Of a stretch of 64,000 bases of DNA, positions 1 through 10,050 are shown piece by piece. The DNA lies in assembly GCF_037027445.1 (NCBI RefSeq), contig NZ_JBANDL010000002.1:1736001-1800000 (forward strand), in the 5' to 3' direction. The notes below the pieces were generated by a model. It searched no databases, was not told where the DNA came from, and worked only from the letters and a program-made list of their open reading frames with translations. This DNA comes from Lysobacter firmicutimachus (lineage in GTDB: Bacteria; Pseudomonadota; Gammaproteobacteria; Xanthomonadales; Xanthomonadaceae). Each line of letters starts with the position of its first letter. Within the stretch, counting starts at the first letter, position 1. The position numbers and the translations under genes are program-made.

Positions 1-743
1 CGTTGCAGTTTTTCGCGCGAGGGTCCGTCGCCGACCCAGACGAAGCGCGCCTGCGGCCGTTGCGCCTGCAGGGCGCGGAACGCGCGCACTGCCAGATCGA
101 GGTTCTTTTCAGGGGCGATGCGGCCGACGTAGATCGCCGCCAGGCCGTCCTCGCCCAGGCCCCAGTCGCGGCGCAGGGCGGCGCTGCGCCGTTGCGGATC
201 GAACAGCGCGGTGTCGACCGCGCGCGGCAAGCGCACCACGTCTTCGAAGCGGCGTGCGCGCAGGAACTCGGCCAACTCGCGGGTCGGCACCAGGGTGGCG
301 TCGGCGCCGTTGTGGAAGCGGCGCATCCAGTCCAGGGCGATGCCGCCGAGCCACGGCGCGCCGTAGTCGCGCATGTATTCGTCGAAACGGGTGTGGAAGC
401 CGGTCGCGGCAGGAATGCCCAGGCGGCGCGCGGCGCGCAGCGCCGACCAGCCCAGCGGGCCTTCGGTGGCGACGTAGATCGCGTCCGGGCGCTGCCGGGA
501 CCAGGCCGCGCGCAGACGGCCGGCGCAGGGCAGGCCGAAGCGCAGGCCGGGATAGCGCGGCAGCGGCAGGCCGGGTACCAGCACTTCGTGCGCCTGGCCC
601 CGGTCGACATCGCCGTTCTGACGCGGCCGCACCAACTCGACCGCATGGCCGCGGGCGCGCAGACCTTGTTCCAGCCCTTGCACGGTCAGGGCGACGCCGT
701 TGATCTCCGGCGGATAGGTCTCGGTGACGATCGCGTAGCGCAT
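1..743 (-). CDS. Glycosyltransferase family 4 protein (partial, C-terminus outside window)
   Basis: The reading frame starts at an ATG read from 743 and runs off the left edge, so only about 247 N-terminal residues are visible. It opens with MRYAIVTETYPPEINGVA, typical of the N-terminal acceptor-binding Rossmann domain of GT4 enzymes that move a sugar from a nucleotide sugar onto a lipid or glycan. Further on are TGFHTRFDEY and the start of the donor-binding domain, YVGRIAPEKNLDLAVRAF. Family members include mannosyltransferases acting on diacylglycerol or phosphatidylinositol; the substrate here cannot be assigned. It is divergent from opgD, with about 240 bases between them. Family call is firm; specificity is unknown. 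Confidence 0.85.
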   Translation of the reverse strand, partial: MRYAIVTETYPPEINGVALTVQGLEQGLRARGHAVELVRPRQNGDVDRGQAHEVLVPGLPLPRYPGLRFGLPCAGRLRAAWSRQRPDAIYVATEGPLGWSALRAARRLGIPAATGFHTRFDEYMRDYGAPWLGGIALDWMRRFHNGADATLVPTRELAEFLRARRFEDVVRLPRAVDTALFDPQRRSAALRRDWGLGEDGLAAIYVGRIAPEKNLDLAVRAFRALQAQRPQARFVWVGDGPSREKLQ

Positions 744-981
744 GCGCGGCTCCCGGTTTGGGCAAGCCTGGGGGCGTGGCATGTCCCGGACGTGGCGCCG
801 GTATGACCGCGGTATGACGCCGTCGCGGGCAAGCGGCAGGAGCGTGACCGGATGCGCATTTGTCCGCCGCGGAGCGGGTCCGGGCCGGGCCGTCAATGCC
901 GGCACACTGGGGTCATGTTCCGGAGTGTTAACAACCCGATCCCTACAATCGCCCGATTCATTGGATCCGGGTCCCCCGCCG
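744..981. other. Intergenic region between glycosyltransferase and opgD
   Basis: Divergent spacer that must hold promoters for both flanking genes. I see no clear -35/-10 pair or operator. In-frame codons extend upstream of opgD, but the residues encoded there do not resemble a signal peptide, so I treat it as non-coding. Confidence 0.4.
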
Positions 982-2493
982 GTGCACCGACGCGAGCTAC
1001 TCAAAACCGGGCTATCGCTGCCCCTGCTGGGCGCGGCCGCCTCCTGGACCGCTGTGGCGGCGGGTCCGGCGCAGGCGTTCGGCGCGGACACGGTGCCGGC
1101 GCTGGCGCGCGCGCTGGCCGCGAAACCCCACCGCGCCGGCGACAGCGAGCTGCCGCCGGCGCTGGCCGCGCTCCCCTACGACCGCTACCGCGACATCCGT
1201 TTCGACCCGGCCCAGGCGCTGTGGAAGGCCGAACGGCTGCCGTTCCAGCTGCAGTGTTTTCACCGCGGCTTCCTGTTCAAGCAGCGGGTCGACGTGCATC
1301 TGGTCGACGCCGGGCAGGCCACGCCGCTGCTGTACCGGCCGCAGATGTTCAGCTTCGGCGCGGCGCCCAAGCCGCAGCAGGACGACCTGGGTTTCGCCGG
1401 GTTCCGCATCCATGCGCCGATCAACCGCGCCGATTACTACGACGAGGTCGCCGCCTTTCTCGGCGCCAGCTATTTCCGCGCGGTCGCCAAGGACCTGCTG
1501 TACGGCCTGTCCGCGCGCGGCCTGGCGCTGAACACCGGCGCCGGCCAGGACGAAGAGTTTCCGCAGTTCGTCGGGTTCTGGATCGAGCGGCCGACGCGGC
1601 GCGCGCGCAGCATCGTGGTTCACGCCCTGCTCGACAGCCCCAGCGTGGCCGGGGCGATGCGGTTCGCGATCACGCCCGGCGCCGAGACCGTGTTCGATAC
1701 GCAGCTGCGGCTGTATCCGCGCGTTGGCCTGGCGCGGGTCGGCATCGCGCCGCTGACCAGCATGTACCACTTCGACGCGGCCAACCGGGTCGGCATCGAC
1801 GACTTCCGGCCCTCGGTGCACGACTCCGACGGCCTGGCGCTGTACAACGGCGCCGGCGAGCAGATCTGGCGTCCGCTGCACAATCCGCGCACGCTGCAGG
1901 AAAGCGCGTTCCAGGACCGCCGCCCGCGCGGCTTCGGCCTGATGCAGCGCAAGCGCGCCTTCGCCGACTACGCCGACGCCGAGGCCCATTACGAGCGCCG
2001 CCCGAGCCTGTGGGTGGAGCCGCTGGGCGATTGGGGCGAGGGCGCGGTGCATCTGATCGAAATACCGACCGGCGACGAGTACCACGACAATATCGTCGCC
2101 TTCTGGCGCCCGCGCGCGCCGTTGGCGGCCGGCCGCGAGTACCGTTACGACTACCGCCTGCATTGGTGCGCGCGCCACGCCTGGAAGCCCGAGCTCGCCG
2201 GCGTCGCCGGCACCCGCATCGGCGCCGGCCGCGACGGCGCGCGCCGGGTGGTGATCGACCTGGAGGGCGGTCGCCTGGCCGCGCTCGGCCGCGAGGCGCG
2301 CTTGCGCGCGTCGGTGTGGGCCTCGGCCGGTCGCGTCGTCGACGCGGTCGCGCACGCCAACGCCGGCACCGGCGGCTGGCGCATGGCCTTCGAACTGCAA
2401 CCGCAGGATGCGCGCAGCATCGAGTTGCGCGCCGTGCTCGAAGACGAGCGCGGTCCTGTTTCCGAAACCTGGCTTTATCGTTGGACCGCATGA
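982..2493 (+). CDS. opgD: Glucan biosynthesis protein D (OpgD/MdoD)
   Basis: Predicted periplasmic protein of 503 residues for synthesis and branching of osmoregulated periplasmic glucans. I chose GTG at 982 because the protein then begins with HRRELLKTG followed by a hydrophobic stretch ending AGPAQAFGA, a twin-arginine-type signal as expected for OpgD; an in-frame TTG at 961 is the alternative. The mature part keeps family hallmarks: [10 protein letters not shown] near the start, [10 protein letters not shown], a GFRIHAPIN segment, YFRAVAK, and late YRLHW. The ATG of opgH overlaps its stop (ATGA), so the two are translationally coupled. No opgG copy is seen in the window, so this may be the only OpgG/D-family partner of opgH at this locus. 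The Tat-like signal favours OpgD over OpgG. Confidence 0.9.
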   Translation: MHRRELLKTGLSLPLLGAAASWTAVAAGPAQAFGADTVPALARALAAKPHRAGDSELPPALAALPYDRYRDIRFDPAQALWKAERLPFQLQCFHRGFLFKQRVDVHLVDAGQATPLLYRPQMFSFGAAPKPQQDDLGFAGFRIHAPINRADYYDEVAAFLGASYFRAVAKDLLYGLSARGLALNTGAGQDEEFPQFVGFWIERPTRRARSIVVHALLDSPSVAGAMRFAITPGAETVFDTQLRLYPRVGLARVGIAPLTSMYHFDAANRVGIDDFRPSVHDSDGLALYNGAGEQIWRPLHNPRTLQESAFQDRRPRGFGLMQRKRAFADYADAEAHYERRPSLWVEPLGDWGEGAVHLIEIPTGDEYHDNIVAFWRPRAPLAAGREYRYDYRLHWCARHAWKPELAGVAGTRIGAGRDGARRVVIDLEGGRLAALGREARLRASVWASAGRVVDAVAHANAGTGGWRMAFELQPQDARSIELRAVLEDERGPVSETWLYRWTA

Positions 2494-4436
2494 ATCCCAC
2501 CGCTCCGTTGCACCGTCCCAGCTCTACGCCGTACGAGGCTTTGCCGCCGGAGTCGCCGCTGGCGATGCCGGTGCAGTCGTTGTCCGCCGGCGCGCTGTCG
2601 CGGGCGCCGCTGCCGACCTTGCCCAGCGCGATGGGCTGGCGTCGCCTGTACGTGATCGGCGGCGCCGCGCTGCTGACCTTGATCGCGGCCTATCAGATCC
2701 TGCGCGTGCTCTACGTCGGCGGGCTGAATCTGCTCGAAGGCGTGCTGTTGCTGCTGTTCGTGTTCCTGTTCGCCTGGATCGCGCTGGCCTTCACCAGCGC
2801 CCTGGCCGGCTTCGTCCTGATCCTGTCGCGGCGGCGCTGGCGGTTGGGCCTGAAGCAGGGCGGCGAACTGCCTGCGTTGGGCGAGCGCACCGCCTTGCTG
2901 GCGCCGACCTACAACGAAGACCCCGAGCGGCTGATGGCCGGTCTGCAGGCGATCTACGAATCGGTCGCCGCCACCGGCCAGCTCGACAAATTCGACTTCT
3001 TCATCCTCAGCGACAGCACCAAGGAGCCGATCCGGCAGGCCGAGATCCGCGCCTTCCAGGCGCTGCGCGAGCGCACCGGCGGCCAGGCGCGGATCTTCTA
3101 CCGCCGGCGCAAGAACAACGCCGAACGCAAGGCCGGCAACATCGCCGAATGGGTGCGCCGCTTCGGCGCGGCCTATCCGCATATGCTGATCCTCGACGCC
3201 GACAGCCTGATGACCGGCGAGGTCATCGTGAAGCTGTCGGGGGCGATGGAGCAGCATCCGGACGTGGCCCTGATCCAGACCCTGCCGATGATCGTCAACG
3301 GCCAGACCCTATTCGCGCGCATGCAGCAGTTCGCCGGCCGCGTGTACGGCCCGGTGATCGCCTACGGCATCGCCTGGTGGCACGGCGCGGAAAGCAACTA
3401 CTGGGGCCACAACGCGATCATCCGCACCCGCGCCTTCGCCGATCACGCCGGCTTGCCCGAACTGCGCGGCCGGCGCCCGTTCGGCGGCACCGTGCTCAGC
3501 CACGACTTCGTCGAGGCCGCGTTGATGCGCCGCGGCGGCTGGGCGCTGCACATGGTGCCGGGACTGGTCGGCAGCTACGAGGAAGGTCCGCCGTCGTTGA
3601 CCGACATGCTGGTGCGCGATCGCCGCTGGTGTCAGGGCAATCTGCAGCACACCGCGGTGCTGCCGGCGCGTGGCCTGCATTGGATCAACCGACTGCACCT
3701 GCTGATCGGCATCGGCCATTACTTCACCGCGCCGATGTGGGCGATGCTGATGCTGATCGGCCTGGCGATCCCGCTCGACCATGCCGGTTTCTTCAACTGG
3801 GACAGCGTGCGCCTGCCGGGCTTCTCGCCCAGCGACTACTGGCGCGACCAGGACCCGGACCGGGTGCTGTGGGTGTTCGTGGCGACCATGGCGGTGCTGC
3901 TGGCGCCGAAGTTCATGGCCTACCTCGCGTTGCTGACCGATCCGGACACCCGGCGCGGCTGTGGCGGCGCGGTCCGCGCCTTCGTCAGCATGATCTTCGA
4001 GACCCTGCTGGCGGCGTTGATGGCGCCGATCACCATGTACGTGCAATCGCGCGGCGTGGCCGAAGTGCTGGCCGGCAAGGATTCGGGCTGGGAGTCGCAG
4101 CGTCGCGACGACGGCAGCCTGCCGCTGTCGGGCCTGGTCCGCAGCTACGGCGGGCTGAGCCTGCTCGGCCTGTTGATCGGGTCCATGGCCTATGTGATTT
4201 CGCCGCCGTTGGCGGCATGGATGTCGCCGGTGATCCTGGGCCTGATCGTGTCGATTCCGGTGGTGGCCTTCACGTCCTCGCGCGGGCCGGGGCAGTTTCT
4301 GCGCAAGCTCGGCATCTTCCGCATTCCCGAGGAAGTGACGCCGCCGCCGGTGCTGGTGCGGGCGCGGCAATTGCGCGCCGAAGCGGCGCAGCGTTCGGCG
4401 CAACAGGCCTCCGCAGCGCCGGTAGCGCAGAAGTAG
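2490..4436 (+). CDS. opgH: Glucans biosynthesis glucosyltransferase H (OpgH/MdoH)
   Basis: Inner-membrane GT2-family glucosyltransferase of 648 residues that builds the beta-glucan backbone of periplasmic glucans from UDP-glucose and helps export it. Two transmembrane segments follow the N-terminal tail ([17 protein letters not shown] and a second immediately after). The cytoplasmic catalytic domain shows [15 protein letters not shown], the acidic [25 protein letters not shown] and the [12 protein letters not shown] motif (Q/RxxRW type). A block of further transmembrane helices fills the C-terminal third. It overlaps opgD by four bases (ATGA). A REP-like element begins at its stop codon. Length matches Xanthomonadaceae OpgH. 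Confidence 0.95.
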   Translation: MNPTAPLHRPSSTPYEALPPESPLAMPVQSLSAGALSRAPLPTLPSAMGWRRLYVIGGAALLTLIAAYQILRVLYVGGLNLLEGVLLLLFVFLFAWIALAFTSALAGFVLILSRRRWRLGLKQGGELPALGERTALLAPTYNEDPERLMAGLQAIYESVAATGQLDKFDFFILSDSTKEPIRQAEIRAFQALRERTGGQARIFYRRRKNNAERKAGNIAEWVRRFGAAYPHMLILDADSLMTGEVIVKLSGAMEQHPDVALIQTLPMIVNGQTLFARMQQFAGRVYGPVIAYGIAWWHGAESNYWGHNAIIRTRAFADHAGLPELRGRRPFGGTVLSHDFVEAALMRRGGWALHMVPGLVGSYEEGPPSLTDMLVRDRRWCQGNLQHTAVLPARGLHWINRLHLLIGIGHYFTAPMWAMLMLIGLAIPLDHAGFFNWDSVRLPGFSPSDYWRDQDPDRVLWVFVATMAVLLAPKFMAYLALLTDPDTRRGCGGAVRAFVSMIFETLLAALMAPITMYVQSRGVAEVLAGKDSGWESQRRDDGSLPLSGLVRSYGGLSLLGLLIGSMAYVISPPLAAWMSPVILGLIVSIPVVAFTSSRGPGQFLRKLGIFRIPEEVTPPPVLVRARQLRAEAAQRSAQQASAAPVAQK

Positions 4437-4604
4437 GAGCGACGCGAGCCGCGACCGCCATCGTTCGATCTCGCCGCGTCTTTGTCCTGGGCCCCTGTAG
4501 GAGCGGCGTAAGCCGCGACCAAGGGACGCGCAGAGGAATCAACGCCTTCGCCATCGATCGAAGCTCGAAACCCCCGCGAGGTAGGAGCGGCGCAAGCCGC
4601 GACC
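4433..4604 (+). repeat. Three REP-like palindromic elements (GTAGGAGCGGCG.AAGCCGCGACC type)
   Basis: Copies lie at 4433-4456, 4496-4520 and 4581-4604, all in the same orientation. Each can fold through GCGGC/GCCGC around a 4-base loop. The first overlaps the opgH stop codon. A fourth copy is at 13895-13919. This repeat style is common between genes in Lysobacter and relatives. Confidence 0.8.
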
Positions 4605-5036
4605 GCGCTCTTGCGGTCTCACGGCTCATGCCGTTCGAAGGCTTCTAAAGCGTCAAAGCCAAGCGTCCGTCCGCAAGCGGCCGGGTCACTTTCTTCGTCC
4701 AAGGCGACAAAGCCCTACGGGCTTTCCTTCGGTCAAAAGTAACCGAAGAAAACGCCATGGCGGTTTCGGATCAAGAGCCACTATGGGACGTAGCTTGCGC
4801 GGGGCTGCTCCGCACAGGCCATCCTTGGTTTGGCTGCGCACGGCCCGCCTCCCTGCGGGCCGCCCTCCATTTGTCTTGGCGAGTTCGAAGCGGCGCCAAG
4901 CTGTTCACGGCAACAGCAACAGCAACCGCAACCGCGGGCGCTGGGCGTCGCTTGCCGTGCGGCGCCTGGAAGGATGCGGCCGCGGGCGTGGACTGCATGC
5001 GCCGCGCCGCGGCCGGCGCGGTCTGTGTGGCGGGGC
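4605..5036. other. Intergenic region between convergent opgH and ppx
   Basis: No gene supported. Around 4686-4750 there is an imperfect inverted repeat, GTCACTTTCTTCG with a partner near AAGTAACCGAAG, with CCCTACGGGC between; this looks like a dispersed intergenic repeat of Xanthomonadaceae. Bases 4911-4935 are a short run of CAACAGCAACAGCAACCGCAA-like triplets. Confidence 0.4.
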
Positions 5037-6566
5037 TTACGAAGCCAGCAGCTTCAGCGCGATTCCCAGACCCGCCATGTCCTGCGGTTCGCCTTCCAGG
5101 TCGGCGCGGATCAGCGGGCGCGATTCCAGCCAGCGCTTGGACACGGTCAGGGTCAGGGTCGAGCCCTCGACCTGGGCGTCGAGTTGCGGGATCGGGTCGG
5201 ATTCGTGGGCGCGGTGCAGCAGCACCGCCAAGCGCAGCAGGGCCGAGCTGCGGCGGACCGCGGCCAGCAAGCGGTCGGGCAGGGCGTCGAACGCGGACTT
5301 GGGAATGCCGCGGCGATGGGTGCGCACCAGCGCGGCGAGGAATTGCTGTTGCTGGCGCGAGAAGCCGGAGATGTCCGAGTTCTCGATCACGTAGGAGCTG
5401 TGCACATGGTATTGGCTGTGGGCGATGGCCAGGCCGAGCTCGTGCAGGCGCGCGGCGCGCTGCAGCATCAGCCGGTCGTCGGCGTCCAGGCTCCAGCCCT
5501 GGGCGACCTGGTCGAACAGCCGCAGCAAGGTCGCCTCGACCCGCGCCGACTGTTGTTCGTCGATGCCGTAGCGCTTGACCAGCGCCGCTACCGCCGCGTC
5601 GCGCGGGTCGTCGGCGCCGCCGCGGCCGAGCATGTCGTACAGCACGCCCTCGCGCATCGCCGCCTTGCTGACCGCCATGCGCTGCAGGCCGAGCACGTTG
5701 AACGCGGCTTCCAGGATCAGGATGCCGCCGGCGATGATCGGGCGGCGGTCGGAGGACAGGCCGGGCAGGTCGATCGCATCGATGCGGTCGGCCTGCAGCA
5801 GGCGGTCGCGCAGCTGCGGCAGGGCGTCGGCGGTGACCGCGCCCTTGGTCAGCTTCATCGCCGCGCAGATCTCGCCGATCGCCTTGTTGGTGCCGGACGA
5901 ACCCAGCGCCTCGTGCCAGCCCAGCGCGCGGTAAGTGCCGGCGAACTGCTGGAACTCGGCCGATACCTCGGTCAGCGCGTCGCGCCATTTCTTCTTCGAC
6001 AGCTTGCCGTTCTCGAAGAAGCGGCGGGTGCTGGCGACACAGCCGACCTGCAGGCTTTCGCGCTCGATCGCCTCGAAGCCGCTGCCGACGATGCATTCGG
6101 TGGAGCCGCCGCCGATGTCGATCACCAGCCGGCGCTCGCCGGGCTTGGACGGTTGGGCGTGGGCGACGCCGAGGTAGATCAGGCGCGCCTCCTCGCGGCC
6201 GGACACCACTTCGATGGCGTGGCCCAGGGCCGATTCGGCCGGCATCAGGAAGGCCTGCGGCGCGGCCAGGCGGCGCACGGTGTTGGTGGCGATCGCGCGC
6301 ACCCGTTGCGGCGGCACGTCGCGGATGCGCTGGCCGAAGCGCGACAGGCAATCCAGCGCGCGCTGGCGCACCTCCGGCGCCAGCCCGCCCTTGCGGTCCA
6401 GGCCTTCGGCCAGGCGCACGGTTTCGCGCAGGCGGTCGACGGTGCGCAGCTGGCCGAGCACGTAACGTGCGACCACCATATGGAAGCTGTTCGACCCCAG
6501 GTCGACGGCGGCGAGCAGGTCGCCGTCCTGGAGCGGCAGGCGGGTGGTCGGGAACACGTTATTCAT
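5037..6566 (-). CDS. ppx: Exopolyphosphatase (Ppx/GppA family)
   Basis: Cytoplasmic enzyme of 509 residues that removes terminal phosphate from inorganic polyphosphate. The N-terminal ASKHA-fold domain shows AAVDLGSNSFHMVVARY (phosphate-binding loop 1), NTVRRLAAPQAFL, GREEARLIYLGV and the second phosphate loop VIDIGGGSTECIVG; a C-terminal HD-like helical domain contains AARLHELGLAIAHSQYH. Length and domain order match long-form Ppx rather than short GppA. It starts 16 bases after the end of ppk1 and is last in a minus-strand run phoB-phoR-ppk1-ppx, so making and degrading polyphosphate are probably co-transcribed. Confidence 0.93.
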   Translation of the reverse strand: MNNVFPTTRLPLQDGDLLAAVDLGSNSFHMVVARYVLGQLRTVDRLRETVRLAEGLDRKGGLAPEVRQRALDCLSRFGQRIRDVPPQRVRAIATNTVRRLAAPQAFLMPAESALGHAIEVVSGREEARLIYLGVAHAQPSKPGERRLVIDIGGGSTECIVGSGFEAIERESLQVGCVASTRRFFENGKLSKKKWRDALTEVSAEFQQFAGTYRALGWHEALGSSGTNKAIGEICAAMKLTKGAVTADALPQLRDRLLQADRIDAIDLPGLSSDRRPIIAGGILILEAAFNVLGLQRMAVSKAAMREGVLYDMLGRGGADDPRDAAVAALVKRYGIDEQQSARVEATLLRLFDQVAQGWSLDADDRLMLQRAARLHELGLAIAHSQYHVHSSYVIENSDISGFSRQQQQFLAALVRTHRRGIPKSAFDALPDRLLAAVRRSSALLRLAVLLHRAHESDPIPQLDAQVEGSTLTLTVSKRWLESRPLIRADLEGEPQDMAGLGIALKLLAS

Positions 6567-6582
6567 GGCGCGGAATTTTCGA

Positions 6583-8667
6583 CTATCCGCACAGTTTGGC
6601 CAACAGGGTCGCCTGGGCCGAATGCGGCATGGCGCCGTCTTCGGGGACGATCCGGCTGTAGCGACCGTCGGCGCCGAGCTGCCAGGCGTTGAGGTTGTCG
6701 CTCAAATAATTGGCCAGCGCCTCCTCGTAGACCCGCGCGCGCAGGTCCGAATCCAGGATCGGGAAACCGGTCTCGATGCGCCGCAGCAGGTTGCGCTCCA
6801 GCCAGTCGGCGCTGGAGCAGAACAGGTCCGGCGCGCCGTCGTTGGCGAACCAGTAGACCCGGTGGTGTTCGAGGAAGCGGCCGACGATCGAGCGCACCCG
6901 GATGTTGTCGGACACGCCTTCCACGCCGGGGCGCAGGGTGCAGGCGCCTCGCACGATCAGGTCGATCTGGACCCCGGCCTGCGAGGCCTGGTAGAGGGCG
7001 CGGATCACCTGCGGCTCGTTCAAAGCGTTCATCTTGGCGACGATCCGCGCCGGCTTGCCGGCGCGAGCGTGCTTGGTCTCGCGGTCGATGCGCTTGAGCA
7101 CCCCGGCGTGCAGGGTGAACGGCGACTGCAGCAGGCACTTGAGCTTGAGCGACGGCGCCAGGCCGGACAGTTGCTGGAAGATCAGATGGACGTCGTTGCC
7201 GATGTCGGGGTCGGCGGTGATCAGGCCGAAGTCGGTGTAGGCGCGCGCGGTGCCGCTGTGGTAGTTGCCGGTGCCCAGGTGCACGTAGCGTTTGAGCTTG
7301 CGGCCCTCGCGGCGCACGATCAGCAGCATCTTGGCGTGGGTCTTGTAGCCGACCACGCCGTACACCACCTGCACGCCGGCTTCCTGCAGCCGGTCGGCCA
7401 GCCCCAGGTTGGCCTCTTCGTCGAAGCGCGCGCGCAGCTCGACCACCACGGTGACGTCCTTGCCGTTGCGCGCGGCCTGCACCAACTGCTCGACGATCGG
7501 CGAGTCCTTGCCGGCGCGGTACAGGGTCTGCTTGATCGCCAGCACGTTCGGGTCTTCGGCGGCCTGGCGGATCAGCTCCAGCACCGGCGCGAACGAGTCG
7601 AAAGGATGGTGCAGCAGCAGGTCGCCGTCGGCGACGGTGTCGAAGATGCTGTCGATGCCGGCCGGCACGCGCTGCTGGTAGGAGGGGAACTTCAGTTCCG
7701 GGCGCTGGACCAGGTCGTAGACCTGGATCACCCGGTTGAGGTTGACCGGGCCGTTGATGCGGTAGACCGCGTTCTCGGGCAGGTCGAAATTCTCCAGCAG
7801 CGTGCGCACGATCGGTTTCGGGCACTGCTCGGCGATCTCCAGCCGCACCGCGCGCAGATAGCCGCGGCCGATCAGCTCGTCGCGCAGGGCCAGGGCGATG
7901 TTGTCGACTTCCTCCTCGTCGACCAGCAGCTCGGAGTTGCGGGTGACGCGGAACTGGTAGGCGCCCTTGACCTCCATGCCCGGGAACAGCTCGTCGACGA
8001 AGGTCGACAGCACCGAGGACAGGAACACGAAGTCGTGCTTGCCGCCGGACACGTTCTCCGGCATCTGGATGATGCGCGGCAGCGAACGCGGCGCGCGCAC
8101 GATGGCCAGATTGCCGGCGCGTCCGAACGCGTCCTTGCCCTTGAGCACGACGACGATGTTGAGCGACTTGTTGAGGATCTTCGGGAACGGGTGCGCCGGG
8201 TCCAGGCCCAGCGGCGACAGCACCGGCATGATCTCGTCGCGGAAATAGGCGCGCAGCCAGCGGGTCTGGCGCGCGTTCCAGGAGTTGCGGCCGAGCACGC
8301 GCACGCCGGCCTCGTTCAGCGCCGGGCGCAACACGTCGTTCCAGCACTCGTACTGCGACTTGACCAGCTCGGCGGCGCGCTCGTGGATGCGCGACAGCAC
8401 CGTCTGCGGCGCCAGTCCGTCCGGGCCCGGCGCCAGGCCGAGGTCCTGGGCGTGGCGCAGGGTGCCGGCGCGGATCTCGAAGAACTCGTCGAGGTTGGTG
8501 CAGGAGATGCACAGGTACTTCAGCCGCTCCAGCAGGGGCACCTGCGGGTCCTGGGCCTGGGCCAGGACGCGGAAGTTGAAGTCCAGCTGCGACAGCTCGC
8601 GGTTGAAGTACAGCGCGCTGTCGCGCAGCGGATCGGTATCCAGCGGTGTTTCCGTCATCGCGTTCAT
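6583..8667 (-). CDS. ppk1: Polyphosphate kinase 1
   Basis: Reversibly transfers the gamma phosphate of ATP onto a growing polyphosphate chain. At 694 residues it is full length. It opens with the typical FNRELSQLDFNFRVL and keeps both conserved histidine sites of the PLD-like catalytic domains: H444 in GYKTHAKMLLIVRREG, the expected phosphorylated residue, and H601/H602 in FLEHHRVYWFANDG. The nearby VVVELRARFDEEANL also matches the family. It lies between phoR (19 bases upstream) and ppx (16 bases downstream) on the same strand, which suggests phosphate-responsive expression of the whole set. Confidence 0.96.
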   Translation of the reverse strand: MNAMTETPLDTDPLRDSALYFNRELSQLDFNFRVLAQAQDPQVPLLERLKYLCISCTNLDEFFEIRAGTLRHAQDLGLAPGPDGLAPQTVLSRIHERAAELVKSQYECWNDVLRPALNEAGVRVLGRNSWNARQTRWLRAYFRDEIMPVLSPLGLDPAHPFPKILNKSLNIVVVLKGKDAFGRAGNLAIVRAPRSLPRIIQMPENVSGGKHDFVFLSSVLSTFVDELFPGMEVKGAYQFRVTRNSELLVDEEEVDNIALALRDELIGRGYLRAVRLEIAEQCPKPIVRTLLENFDLPENAVYRINGPVNLNRVIQVYDLVQRPELKFPSYQQRVPAGIDSIFDTVADGDLLLHHPFDSFAPVLELIRQAAEDPNVLAIKQTLYRAGKDSPIVEQLVQAARNGKDVTVVVELRARFDEEANLGLADRLQEAGVQVVYGVVGYKTHAKMLLIVRREGRKLKRYVHLGTGNYHSGTARAYTDFGLITADPDIGNDVHLIFQQLSGLAPSLKLKCLLQSPFTLHAGVLKRIDRETKHARAGKPARIVAKMNALNEPQVIRALYQASQAGVQIDLIVRGACTLRPGVEGVSDNIRVRSIVGRFLEHHRVYWFANDGAPDLFCSSADWLERNLLRRIETGFPILDSDLRARVYEEALANYLSDNLNAWQLGADGRYSRIVPEDGAMPHSAQATLLAKLCG

Positions 8668-8685
8668 GGCGCTACAGCGGCGGTC

Positions 8686-10041
8686 CTAGGGCAGTGCTTC
8701 GGGAAGAGTATCGGAATAGCCGTCGTAGGCGTCGCGGCGGCGGATGCGGTCGGGACCGAAGTGGCAGGCGAAGGTGCTGCCGCGGCCGACTTCGCTGGCG
8801 ATCTCCAGCCGCGCCTGGTGCAGGTGCAGCACGTGCTTGACGATCGACAGGCCCAGGCCGGTGCCGCCGCTTTCGCGCGAACGGCTGGTGGAAACGCGGT
8901 AGAAGCGCTCGGTGATGCGCGGCAGGTGCGCGGCCGGAATGCCGTAGCCGCTGTCGACCACCTCCAGCACGGCGCCGCGCGCCAGGCCTTCGTTTTCGGG
9001 GCGGAAGCGGATGCGGATGGTGCCGCCGGCCGGGGTATAGCGGATCGCATTGCTGACCAGGTTGGAGAAGGCGCTGTGCAGTTCCTTGTTGGAGCCGAAC
9101 AGGTCGATCCCGGCCAGGTCGTCCATCGCGATCTCGTGCCGGCCCTGGCTCAGCGCGTTGGCTTCGCGCTTGAGCGTGGCCAGCATCGAGGCCATCGCCA
9201 CGGTTTCTTCGGCGATCAGGCCGTCCTGCGATTCCAGCCGCGACAGGGTCAGCAGGTCTTCGACCAGCTGGGTCATGCGCTGCGACTGGCGTTGCATCTC
9301 GGCCAGCATCGGCGCCCAGTCCGGGTGTTCCTCCGGATCGAGCATGTCCAGATAGCCGTGGACCACGGTCAGCGGCGTGCGCAGCTCGTGCGAGACGTTG
9401 GCGACGAAGTCGCGGCGCATCTGTTCCAGCTGCAGCAGCCGGCTGACGTCGCGCGCGACCAGCAGCCACAGGTTCTCGGAGTAGGGGATCAGGCGCAGGC
9501 TCAGGGTGATCGCCGGGTTCCACGGCGAGGCCGCCTCCAGCGGCTCGGCGTTGCGCCCGGAGGCCAGCCAGTGCGCGAGCTGCAGCGGTTGCAGGCGCTG
9601 CACCACCGGCGCGCCGATGTCGCGCGGGTAACGCAGGCCGAACAGGCCGTTGGCGGCTTCGTTGAACCATTGGATGCGCTGGCTGTTGCGCTCGACCACC
9701 ACGATCGCGTCGGGCATCGCCGCAGCGGCTGCGCGGTAGGCGCGCAGCATCTCGATCAGGCGGCGCTTGCGTCCGCGCATCTCGGCCTGGCTGCGGTGCA
9801 GCAGGCGGTCGAGTTCGTTCCAGATGCCTTCGCCCAGCGGCGGGGTCAGGCGCTGGCGCGCGGTGAGGCGGATCAGCACCCGGCGCAGGCGCCAGTAATG
9901 CCAGGCGACCACGCCCAGGGCGGCGGCGGTGACCACCGGCCAGGGATAGCCGATCAGAACGCCGAGTATGGCCGCGGCGACCAGGATCAGCGCGAGCTGA
10001 CCCAGGGTGCGGAACCAGGCGGAGCGTGCGCGGGGCGGCAT
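8686..10041 (-). CDS. phoR: Phosphate regulon sensor histidine kinase PhoR
   Basis: Membrane sensor kinase of 451 residues that phosphorylates PhoB when phosphate is scarce. Two N-terminal hydrophobic segments (about residues 15-30 and 34-47) anchor it, followed by a short HAMP-like/linker part and a PAS domain (DAIVVVERNSQRIQWFNEAA). The H-box is DFVANVSHELRTPLTVVHGY-like with H218 as phospho-acceptor; then come the N-box (FSNLVSNAIRYTP), the G1 box (VVDSGYGI) and the G2 box GGTGLGLSIVKHVL. It begins 9 bases after the phoB stop. Small membrane anchor with no large periplasmic domain is typical of PhoR. Confidence 0.93.
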   Translation of the reverse strand: MPPRARSAWFRTLGQLALILVAAAILGVLIGYPWPVVTAAALGVVAWHYWRLRRVLIRLTARQRLTPPLGEGIWNELDRLLHRSQAEMRGRKRRLIEMLRAYRAAAAAMPDAIVVVERNSQRIQWFNEAANGLFGLRYPRDIGAPVVQRLQPLQLAHWLASGRNAEPLEAASPWNPAITLSLRLIPYSENLWLLVARDVSRLLQLEQMRRDFVANVSHELRTPLTVVHGYLDMLDPEEHPDWAPMLAEMQRQSQRMTQLVEDLLTLSRLESQDGLIAEETVAMASMLATLKREANALSQGRHEIAMDDLAGIDLFGSNKELHSAFSNLVSNAIRYTPAGGTIRIRFRPENEGLARGAVLEVVDSGYGIPAAHLPRITERFYRVSTSRSRESGGTGLGLSIVKHVLHLHQARLEIASEVGRGSTFACHFGPDRIRRRDAYDGYSDTLPEALP

Positions 10042-10050
10042 ACCCCCAGC

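Noticed and set aside
852..4648. Long plus-strand frames overlapping opgD and opgH in other frames
   Set aside because: They are Arg/Ala-rich shadows of opgD/opgH with no domain signature.
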